Below, in pieces: positions 57,609-64,000 of a stretch of 64,000 nt of DNA. A program made the position numbers and the translations under genes. Source of the stretch: Arenimonas sp. SCN 70-307. GTDB lineage: Bacteria > Pseudomonadota > Gammaproteobacteria > Xanthomonadales > Xanthomonadaceae. The notes below the pieces were generated by a model, which saw only the letters and a program-made list of their open reading frames with translations, searched no databases and was not told where the DNA came from. The DNA lies in the NCBI RefSeq assembly GCF_001724815.1, contig NZ_MEDO01000001.1:62001-126000 (forward strand). Direction: 5' to 3'. Each line of letters begins with the position of its first letter. Positions within the stretch are counted from its first letter, which is position 1.

Positions 57609-59096
57609 TCAGCGGCCCTGGCGCAGCAGGCTGTGCCGGTAGCCGTAGCAGAAGTAGATCGTGAAGCCGATCGCCGTCCAGGCGCCCAGCAGCACCCAGT
57701 TGTACCAGCCCATGAAGAACACCAGGGCCAGGCACGACAGCGCGCCGAGCACCGACACCACCGGCGCGAACGGCACGCGGAACGGACGCGGCAGTTCAGG
57801 GCGCGTGCGGCGCAGCACCAGCACGCCGATGCAGACCGTGGCGAAGGCCAGCAGGGTGCCCATCGACACCAGGTCGCCCAGCACGCCCAGCGGGAAGAAG
57901 GCCGCCAGCAGCGCCGCCACGATCGCCACCACCACGGTGGCCTTGTGCGGCGTGCCGAAGCGCGGGTGGGCCTTGCCGAAGAACTTGGGCATCAGGCCGT
58001 CGCGCGACATGGCGAAGAAGATGCGCGGCTGGCCCATCAGCATCACCAGGATCACCGAGCTCAGGCCGGCGACGGCGCCGATCTCGACCGCGAGCTTGAG
58101 CCAGGCCAGGTCGGCATAGGGCTCGAGCGCGGTGGCCACCGGCTTGGCGGTGCCCAGGTCGGTGTAAGGCACCATGCCGGTGAGCACGGCGGCGACGGCG
58201 ATGTAGAGCAGGGTGCAGACCACCAGCGAGCCGAGAATGCCGATGGGCATGTCGCGCTGCGGGTTCTTGGCCTCCTGCGCCGCGGTGGAGACCGCGTCGA
58301 AGCCGATGTAGGCGAAGAAGACGATCGAGGCGCCGCGCAGCACGCCCTCGATGCCGAAGCGGTCGCCGCCTTCGTTCTCGGGGATGAAGGGAACCCAGTT
58401 GTCGGGGTTGACGTACTGCATGCCAAAGCCGATCAGGGCCAGGATGACCACCATCTTGATCGCCACGATGACGGCGTTGGCGGTGGCCGACTGCTGCATG
58501 CCCACATAGCAAAGGGTGCCCACCGCGCCGATGATCAGCACCGCCGGCAGGTTGAACAGCGCGCCCGTCAGCACGAGTTCGCCGTTGGTGTAGGTGAACG
58601 GCGCCGAGGCCAGCCAGGCCGGGAAGGTCCAGTCCATGCCGGCCATGCCTGCCAGGTTCTCCAGCAGGCTGATGGTGTAGGCCGACCAGCCCACGGCGAC
58701 GGCCGAGGCGGCGAACAGGTATTCAAGCACCAGGCTCCAGCCGACGAACCAGGCCACCGCCTCGCCGAGCGTGGCGTAGGTGTAGCTGTAGGCGCTGCCA
58801 GAGACGGGGATCATGGCGGCGAACTCGGCGTAGCACAGGCCGGCGAAGGCGCAGGCCAGGCCGGCGAGCACGAAGCTGAGCATGATGGCCGGGCCGGCGT
58901 GGTTGGCCGCTGCCTGGCCGGTCATCACGAAGATGCCCGCGCCGATGATGGCGCCGATGCCCAGCAGCACCAGGTGCCGCGCGGTGAGTACGCGCTTGAG
59001 GTTGGCCTCGCCGCGCAGCGAGCCTTCGACGGGCTCGCCGGCGTCGACGTGCGCCGAGGGTGCCACCGGCTTGACGATCAGCAGATTCTTGAACAT
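57609..59096 (-). CDS. APC family amino acid permease
   Basis: 495-residue transporter of the cationic amino acid/GABA branch of the APC family: GIGAIIGAGIFVMTG in helix 1, PAIMLSFVLAGLACAFAGL in helix 2, GSAYSYTYATLGEAVAWF, and ASIVFFAYIGFDAVSTAAQE in helix 6. About twelve helices and a short cytosolic end. Specificity cannot be read. 23 bp from the NSS gene and 33 bp after NhaC, all on the minus strand. Confidence 0.93.
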   Translation of the reverse strand: MFKNLLIVKPVAPSAHVDAGEPVEGSLRGEANLKRVLTARHLVLLGIGAIIGAGIFVMTGQAAANHAGPAIMLSFVLAGLACAFAGLCYAEFAAMIPVSGSAYSYTYATLGEAVAWFVGWSLVLEYLFAASAVAVGWSAYTISLLENLAGMAGMDWTFPAWLASAPFTYTNGELVLTGALFNLPAVLIIGAVGTLCYVGMQQSATANAVIVAIKMVVILALIGFGMQYVNPDNWVPFIPENEGGDRFGIEGVLRGASIVFFAYIGFDAVSTAAQEAKNPQRDMPIGILGSLVVCTLLYIAVAAVLTGMVPYTDLGTAKPVATALEPYADLAWLKLAVEIGAVAGLSSVILVMLMGQPRIFFAMSRDGLMPKFFGKAHPRFGTPHKATVVVAIVAALLAAFFPLGVLGDLVSMGTLLAFATVCIGVLVLRRTRPELPRPFRVPFAPVVSVLGALSCLALVFFMGWYNWVLLGAWTAIGFTIYFCYGYRHSLLRQGR

Positions 59097-59129
59097 GGGT
59101 GTTCCAGGGTGTGGATTGCGTGGTGGGAC

Positions 59130-60617
59130 TCAGCGCTCGCTGCGGCGGGCCACGACGGCCTGCGGATCGAACCTGAGGATCTTGAAGCCGGCATAGGCCA
59201 GGATCGCGGCCAGCACCGGGTTGATGAGGTTGAACAGCGCGTAGGGCAGGTAGTCGAAGGTGGCCACGCCCAGCGTGGCGGCCATGTAGGCGCCGCAGGT
59301 GTTCCAGGGAATCAGCGGCGAGGTGATGGTGCCGGCGTCCTCGAGCGCACGCGAAAGGTTCTCGGGGGCGAGGCCGCGCTTTTCGTATTCGCTCTTGTAG
59401 ATGCGGCCGGGCAGCACGATGGCCAGGTACTGGTCGGCAGCCAGGATGTTGGTGCCGAAGGCCGTCACCAGCGTGGCGACGATCAGCGAGCCGGTGGAGC
59501 GGGCCATCCTGAGCACGCTGCGGATCAGGCGCTCGAGCAGGCCTACCTTCTCCATCACCGCGCCGAAGGTCATGGCGCAAACGATCAGCCAGACCGTGTT
59601 GAGCATGCTCGACATGCCGCCGCGGTTGAGCAGGTCGTCCACGGCCGCGTTGCCGCTTTCGCCCTTGTAGCCGTCGAACAGCGCCGTCCAGGCACCGGAA
59701 AGCAGGGCCATCGGGCGCGAGAGGGCCTCGTTGCCGGCCAGCTTCACCACCAGGTCGGGCTGGAACGCCACCGCGAATACGCCGCCTAGCAGGGCGCCGA
59801 TGAAGATGGTGGGGAAGGCAGGGAAGCGGCGGATGGCCAGCACGAACACCACCGCCAGGGGGATGAGCAGGTGCGGACCGAGGCTGAACTGCTTTTGCAG
59901 CTCGTTCGACAGGTCGCCAAAGCCCACCGCAGCGGTGCCGGCCTCGGCGCCCAGGCCAAGCACGGCGAAGCCGATGATCGCCAGGGCGAGGCTGGGCAGG
60001 GTGGTCCAGGTCATGTGCCGCACGTGTGCGAACAGCTCGCCGCCCGCGGCGGCCGGCGCCAGGTTGGTGGTGTCCGACAGTGGCGAGAGCTTGTCGCCGA
60101 AATAGGCGCCGGAAATGATCGCGCCGGCGGTGATGGCCACGTCCAGGCCCATGCCCTGGGCGACGCCGATCAGCGCCACGCCGAGCGTGCCGGCCACGGT
60201 CCACGAGCTGCCGATGGTCAGCGCGACGATGGCGCACACCAGGCACACGGCCGGGTAGAAGTAAGAAGGATGCAACACGGCCAGGCCATAGTGGATCATC
60301 GTGGGCACGGCGCCCGAGAGGATCCAGGTGCCGATCAGCGCACCTACGGCCAGCAGGATCAGGATGGCGGTGGCGGATATCGAGATGCCGCTGATGATCG
60401 CCTCCTGCACGTCGTCCCAGCGCATGCCGTTGCGCAGGCCGACCAGGGCGGCCACGCCGGCCGCGAGGAGCAGCGAGATCTGGTTGGCGCCGTAGGAGGA
60501 GTTGTCGGCGTAGAGATAGACGCCCAGCGGCAGCAGGATGAACAGCACCAGCAGAGGCAGCAGGGCCTGCAGCAGGCTGGGTTCGCGGGCCATCGTGGCC
60601 GGCGCGGTCTGGCTCAT
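59130..60617 (-). CDS. Na+/H+ antiporter NhaC family protein
   Basis: 495-residue membrane protein with about eleven to twelve helices. Blocks typical of NhaC: AGAIISGAYFGDKLSPLSDTT, GTLGVALIGVAQGMG, and the C-terminal SPLIPWNTCGAYMAATLG. It may exchange Na+ for H+ or, in some members, organic acids for Na+. It is first in a three-gene minus-strand unit (NhaC, APC, NSS), which suggests sodium-coupled amino acid handling. Confidence 0.9.
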   Translation of the reverse strand: MSQTAPATMAREPSLLQALLPLLVLFILLPLGVYLYADNSSYGANQISLLLAAGVAALVGLRNGMRWDDVQEAIISGISISATAILILLAVGALIGTWILSGAVPTMIHYGLAVLHPSYFYPAVCLVCAIVALTIGSSWTVAGTLGVALIGVAQGMGLDVAITAGAIISGAYFGDKLSPLSDTTNLAPAAAGGELFAHVRHMTWTTLPSLALAIIGFAVLGLGAEAGTAAVGFGDLSNELQKQFSLGPHLLIPLAVVFVLAIRRFPAFPTIFIGALLGGVFAVAFQPDLVVKLAGNEALSRPMALLSGAWTALFDGYKGESGNAAVDDLLNRGGMSSMLNTVWLIVCAMTFGAVMEKVGLLERLIRSVLRMARSTGSLIVATLVTAFGTNILAADQYLAIVLPGRIYKSEYEKRGLAPENLSRALEDAGTITSPLIPWNTCGAYMAATLGVATFDYLPYALFNLINPVLAAILAYAGFKILRFDPQAVVARRSER

Positions 60618-60715
60618 GTTTCACTCTCTCCCCAGAGGTAATCGGCCGAGTGTAACCGAGCCCGGGCCTGCTGCGGCTAGACTGGTGGCCCATTCGCCGC
60701 CGTACCGGATCCTGC

Positions 60716-61261
60716 ATGACCGACGCCCCGCCGCTCGCCGCCTCCCTGGCCGACTACCGCCGCCGCCGCCCGGAGGAGGGCGCGGTGGTTGAGCTCTTCG
60801 AGTCCCTGCTGGCCGACCCGGGCCCGGTCTACGAGCGTCGCCGCCTGGCCGGGCATTTCACCGGCTCGGCCTGGGTGGTGAGCTCGGATGGGCAGCGGGT
60901 GCTGCTGACCCACCACCGCAAGCTGGGCCGCTGGCTGCAGCTGGGCGGGCACGCCGACGGCGACCCGGACCTGGCGCAGGTGGCGCTGCGCGAGGCGGAG
61001 GAGGAGTCGGGGCTGGCGGACCTGGTGGTCCAGCCGGGAATCTTCGACCTCGACCGCCACGCCATCCCGGCCCGCGGCGCCGAGCCGGAGCACTGGCATT
61101 ACGACGTGCGCTACGTGGTGCGCGCCACCGGCAGCGAGGTGTTCGCCGTGGGCGAGGAGTCGCTGGACCTGGAGTGGGTGCCGGTGGTGCAGATCGCCGA
61201 GGATCCGACCTCGGACGAGTCGCTGCGGCGCATGGCCGCCAAGTGGCTGGGGCGCGCCTAG
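60716..61261 (+). CDS. NUDIX hydrolase
   Basis: 181 residues. The Nudix box is present as [20 protein letters not shown] followed by SGL; the distal first Glu of the box is Pro, but the catalytic REAEEES helix is intact. Substrate unknown, a nucleoside diphosphate derivative being likely. It converges with the EF-P-like gene; the two overlap by 4 bp at their stop codons. Confidence 0.9.
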   Translation: MTDAPPLAASLADYRRRRPEEGAVVELFESLLADPGPVYERRRLAGHFTGSAWVVSSDGQRVLLTHHRKLGRWLQLGGHADGDPDLAQVALREAEEESGLADLVVQPGIFDLDRHAIPARGAEPEHWHYDVRYVVRATGSEVFAVGEESLDLEWVPVVQIAEDPTSDESLRRMAAKWLGRA

Positions 61262-61797
61262 GCGCGCCCCACCAGGATCTTCTCGCCGTTGGTGATGTAC
61301 TCGGGAACCATGATCTCGATGCCCGTGCTCAGCTTGGCCGGCTTCGGACGCTTGGTCGCCGTGCCGCCCTTCAGTTCCGGCGGCGTGTCCACCACTTCCA
61401 GCACCACGCTCGGCGGCAGCAGCACGGCCACCGGCTGGTCCTCGATCAGCTGCACGTAGCAGCCTTCCAGGCCCTCGGTGATGTAGCCGGCCGCGTCGCC
61501 CACCACGTCGGCGTCGAGCTGGTAGGGCGTGTAGTCCTCGGCGTCGAGGAAGACGAAGGCGCTGCCGTCCATGTAGCTGAAGGTGCTGGCGCGGCGGCTG
61601 AGCTCGACCTCGCGCAGCTCGTCGTCGGCGCCGACGCTCAGGTCGTACTTCACGCCGCCGGGCACGCTGTACATGGTGAAGCGGAACTTGACGTTGCCGC
61701 CGCGGCCCTGCGGCGAGCTGCGCTCGATGTCGCGCACCTGGTAGACGGTGCCGTTGTGCTCGACGACGTTGCCCTTCTTGATCTCGGAAGCTTTCAT
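61258..61797 (-). CDS. efpL: Elongation factor P-like protein EfpL (YeiP)
   Basis: 179-residue EF-P paralogue. The three-barrel fold is kept, with C-terminal [17 protein letters not shown]. The tip loop that holds K34 in EF-P reads SSPQGRGGN, with Arg and no Lys, so it is not an EpmB/EpmA substrate. EfpL proteins assist ribosomes at some proline-containing stalls. Together with efp and epmB at 8-9.5 kb it gives the strain both EF-P types. It lies 16 bp after the SDR gene in the same direction. Confidence 0.93.
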   Translation of the reverse strand: MKASEIKKGNVVEHNGTVYQVRDIERSSPQGRGGNVKFRFTMYSVPGGVKYDLSVGADDELREVELSRRASTFSYMDGSAFVFLDAEDYTPYQLDADVVGDAAGYITEGLEGCYVQLIEDQPVAVLLPPSVVLEVVDTPPELKGGTATKRPKPAKLSTGIEIMVPEYITNGEKILVGRA

Positions 61798-61813
61798 GGG
61801 GTGCTCGGGTGGG

Positions 61814-62581
61814 TTACTTGGGGGCGAGGCGGACAGCGCCGTCGAGGCGGATGGTCTCGCCGTTGAGGTAGCGGTTGGACAGGATGTAGGCCACCAGGTC
61901 GGCGAACTCCTCCGGCCGGCCCAAGCGCGACGGGAACGGGATAGACGCCGAAAGCGACTGCTGCACGGCCTCGGGCATGCCGTCCACCATCGGCGTCCAG
62001 AAGATGCCCGGCGCCACGGTGTTCACGCGGATGCCGAAGCGCGCCAGCTCGCGCGCCATCGGCAGGGTCATGCCCACCACGCCACCCTTGGACGCCGAGT
62101 AGGCGGCCTGGCCGATCTGGCCTTCGTAGGCGGCCACGGAAGCCGTGTTGACGATGACGCCACGCTCGCCCTCGTCGGCTTCATTGTGCTGCATCAGGTC
62201 GGCGGCGGCCTTGGCCACGTTGAAGCTGCCGACCAGGTTCACCATCACGGTGGTCGCGAAGTTCTTCAGCGGCATCGGCGCGTCCTTGCCCAGCACGCGG
62301 CCGGCGCCGAGGATGCCGGCGCAGTTCACGGCAGCGTTGAGCCCGCCCATGAATTCCTTGGCGGCGGCGACGTTGGCGGCCACCTGGGCCTCGTCGGTGA
62401 CGTCGGTGCGCCAGTAGCGCGCGTTTCCGGCGCCCAGCGCGGCCACGGCCTCGGCGCCCTTGTCGTCGTTGATGTCGAGCAGCGCCACCTTGGCGCCCGC
62501 GCCGACCAGGTGCCTGGCCACGGCCAGGCCCAGGCCGGAAACGCCGCCGGTGATGACGGCGCGGGTGTCCTGGATCTTCAT
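61814..62581 (-). CDS. SDR oxidoreductase (3-hydroxyacyl-CoA dehydrogenase type 2-like)
   Basis: 255-residue short-chain dehydrogenase. NAD site [13 protein letters not shown] (about 10-22) with Asp in LLDINDD selecting NAD over [13 protein letters not shown], the catalytic Ser in [10 protein letters not shown], and YSASKGGV (Tyr/Lys) are complete. The region around [16 protein letters not shown] resembles HSD17B10/FadB2-type enzymes of beta-oxidation. The leader upstream holds the imperfect palindrome CCGGTTTC-AG-GAAACCCCGG (62590-62609), possibly an operator. Confidence 0.9.
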   Translation of the reverse strand: MKIQDTRAVITGGVSGLGLAVARHLVGAGAKVALLDINDDKGAEAVAALGAGNARYWRTDVTDEAQVAANVAAAKEFMGGLNAAVNCAGILGAGRVLGKDAPMPLKNFATTVMVNLVGSFNVAKAAADLMQHNEADEGERGVIVNTASVAAYEGQIGQAAYSASKGGVVGMTLPMARELARFGIRVNTVAPGIFWTPMVDGMPEAVQQSLSASIPFPSRLGRPEEFADLVAYILSNRYLNGETIRLDGAVRLAPK

Positions 62582-62627
62582 AAAACCCCCGGTTTCAGGA
62601 AACCCCGGATTCTACCGTGACCGGTTT

Positions 62628-62703
62628 GGGGACAGGTGCATTTTTCGTCCCTGGAGCGCCCGGCAGGCGGGGCGCCCCGGCGGCGAAAAATGCACCTGTC
62701 CCC
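62628..62703. repeat. 76-bp inverted-repeat element (MITE/REPIN-like)
   Basis: Perfect 20-bp arms, 62628-62647 and 62684-62703, starting GGGGACAGGTGCATTTTTCG, around a GC-rich 36-bp centre. Such GGGGACAGGTGCATTTTT ends occur as dispersed elements in this bacterial group and are usually linked to REP-type transposases (knowledge of the type, not searched). It fills the gap between the SDR gene and the GGDEF-EAL gene. Confidence 0.75.
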
Positions 62704-62706
62704 GGC

Positions 62707-64000
62707 TCAGCCGTGGAGAGGGGCGCCGCCGTTCTGGCGCAGGTAGGCGGCCAGTGCGTCGGGGTCCAGGGCGGCGCTGAAGAGGAAGCCCTGGCCGGTG
62801 CGGATGCCCAGGCCCAGCAGGAACTCGCGCTGGGCCGACGATTCCACGCCCTCGGCCACCACTTCCAGGCCCAAGGCCTGGGCGATGCCGGCCACGGCCT
62901 GGCAGATGGCGGCGTCCGAGTCGTTGCCCGGCACGCCGCGCAGGAAACCCTGCGAAAGCTTGAGCCCGTGGATGGGCAGCCGGCGCAGGTAGTTGAGCGC
63001 GCTGTAGCCCTCGCCGAAGTCGTCGATGGTCAGCACCACGCCCAGCTGGCGCAGGCCCTCGAAGGTGCGCACCGTGTCGGGCGCGTCCTCGATCAGCACG
63101 CGCTCGGTGAACTCGAGCTCCAGGCGCTCGCCGGGCAGCTGGTTCTCGGCCAGGGCCTGGCCGACCACCTGCAGCAGTTCCTCGTTGAGGAACTGGCGGT
63201 AGGAGACGTTCACCGCGATGCGCCCCGGCGCGTTGCCGGCGGCAATCCACGCGGCCATCTGCCGGCAGGCGGCCTGGATCACCCAGGCGCCGATGCGCAC
63301 GATGTCGCCCGTGGTCTCGGCGTGGTTGATGAAGTGGTCCGGCGGCTGCTCGCCCAGGATCGGGTTGAACCAGCGGATCAGCGCCTCGGCCGAGCGCACC
63401 CGGCCGTCGGCCAGGTCCACCAGCGGCTGGTAGACCAGACGGAACTCGCCGTTGTCGAGCGCGCGCCGCAGCTGCGCCTCCACCTGCACGCGATCGTGCT
63501 GCTGGCGGGCGAGCTCGGGCGTGAAGTTCTGCCAGGTATTGCGGCCGCGGTGCTTGGCGGCGTACATGGCCGCGTCGGCGTTGTTCACCAGCTGCTGTAC
63601 GGTCTTGCCGTGTTCCGGGAAGCGCGCCAGGCCCACGCTGGTGGTGATGGTGAATTCCTCGCCGGCGTAGCGGAAGCCCTCGCCGAAGGCGCGGGTGATC
63701 AGCTCGGCCAGGCGTTCGCCCGCGGCCGGGTCGCGGCGGGTGTCGGCCAGCACCAGGAACTCGTCGCCGCCGAAGCGCGCCAGCACGTCCTGCTCGCCCA
63801 CGCAGGCCTCGAGGCGCCGCGCCGCGTTCACCAGCAGCTGGTCGCCCGCGGCGTGGCCCAGCAGGTCGTTCACCAGCTTGAAGCGGTCGAGGTCGATGTA
63901 CACCACGGTCACGCCTTCGCGCCCTTCGGCCACGCGCCGCTCGAGCTCGGTGAGCACGCCGTCGCGGTTGAACAGGCCCGTCAGCGCGTCGGTGCGGGCC
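62707..64000 (-). CDS. GGDEF-EAL protein, C-terminal part (cut by window end)
   Basis: The visible 431 codons start within a GGDEF domain (DALTGLFNRDG at the window edge; active site RFGGDEF intact), followed by an EAL domain (about the last 250 residues). EAL catalytic residues look present: SAEALIRW, NVSYRQF, EFTERVLIED, DDFGEGYSALNYL, the Lys in GLKLSQGFL, AEGVES and GQGFLFS. The usual KID is KLS. The protein may therefore both make and degrade c-di-GMP. N-terminal sensor domains lie beyond the window. Confidence 0.93.
   Translation of the reverse strand, partial: ARTDALTGLFNRDGVLTELERRVAEGREGVTVVYIDLDRFKLVNDLLGHAAGDQLLVNAARRLEACVGEQDVLARFGGDEFLVLADTRRDPAAGERLAELITRAFGEGFRYAGEEFTITTSVGLARFPEHGKTVQQLVNNADAAMYAAKHRGRNTWQNFTPELARQQHDRVQVEAQLRRALDNGEFRLVYQPLVDLADGRVRSAEALIRWFNPILGEQPPDHFINHAETTGDIVRIGAWVIQAACRQMAAWIAAGNAPGRIAVNVSYRQFLNEELLQVVGQALAENQLPGERLELEFTERVLIEDAPDTVRTFEGLRQLGVVLTIDDFGEGYSALNYLRRLPIHGLKLSQGFLRGVPGNDSDAAICQAVAGIAQALGLEVVAEGVESSAQREFLLGLGIRTGQGFLFSAALDPDALAAYLRQNGGAPLHG

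Overview
The window is 64 kb of very GC-rich, densely packed DNA with short intergenic gaps, and no gene-free stretch exceeds 300 bases. It looks like a chromosomal segment of a gammaproteobacterium of the Lysobacterales (Xanthomonadales). The main reason is the arginine cluster: N-acetylornithine carbamoyltransferase, argG, an argE-type deacetylase, an argB fused to an acetyltransferase domain, a GNAT gene, argC and argH, which is the acetylated-intermediate route typical of that order. Other pointers are a TrpR-like regulator ahead of hisGDCBHAF(IE), a FimX-like c-di-GMP protein, DksA with a long Lys/Ala/Pro tail, and TAGGAGCGCCTTCAGGCGCGA-type palindromic repeats. The genus cannot be fixed from the sequence; a Lysobacter/Luteimonas/Arenimonas-like organism is an inference.

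Layout. 1-4.7 kb: tRNA-Ala(CGC), rnd, a lipoprotein with an FGE/SUMF1 fold, phaR and gluQ. 4.8-9.5 kb: htpX, fimX-like, epmB and efp (EF-P with its beta-lysylation enzyme). 9.5-14.9 kb: mtaD-ubiG-gph-squalene/phytoene synthase-like run with overlapping ends, then folE2, a facing M23 peptidase and yidD. 15-20.5 kb: DksA-like regulator, a DUF885 zinc peptidase, sufE-cysS and a glycine-zipper protein. 20.5-28.2 kb: arginine cluster, preceded by what reads as a classical leader-peptide attenuator. 28.2-33 kb: a toxin-antitoxin pair, a possible tiny ORF, and the DUF3999/DUF2339 membrane pair. 33-39.7 kb: a lipoprotein, tRNA-Pro(CGG), hisS, an oversized histidine ammonia-lyase-like enzyme, a REP pair and a 7TM diguanylate cyclase. 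39.8-47.3 kb: TrpR-like regulator and the complete histidine operon. 47.3-53.2 kb: a calcineurin-like phosphoesterase, the methionine-salvage genes mtnBDC, a HiPIP with an FNR-type box, rmuC and exoD. 53.3-60.6 kb: four amino acid or ion transporters interrupted by a lower-GC insert with an R2K-type ATP-grasp gene. 60.7-64 kb: a NUDIX hydrolase, EF-P-like efpL, an SDR, a MITE/REP-like inverted repeat and the C-terminal part of a GGDEF-EAL protein cut by the window end.

How the genes work together. The arginine cluster runs from N-acetylornithine via N-acetylcitrulline to arginine, and the histidine operon encodes all steps from PRPP/ATP to histidinol oxidation. The two appear to be controlled differently. 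The arg cluster has a leader peptide ending in Arg codons with mutually exclusive hairpins. The his operon has a perfect 9-bp-arm operator inside the promoter of its own TrpR-family gene. Both transcripts look leaderless or nearly so. EF-P, EpmB and EfpL form a proline-stall relief set. mtaD and mtnBDC belong to methylthioadenosine metabolism. Three proteins (FimX-like, 7TM-GGDEF, GGDEF-EAL) belong to c-di-GMP signalling.

Most likely novelty: the arginine attenuator at about 20.48-20.68 kb. Next are the R2K ATP-grasp insert, the expanded HutH, and the DksA-like protein that combines a histone-H1-like tail with a lost zinc finger.
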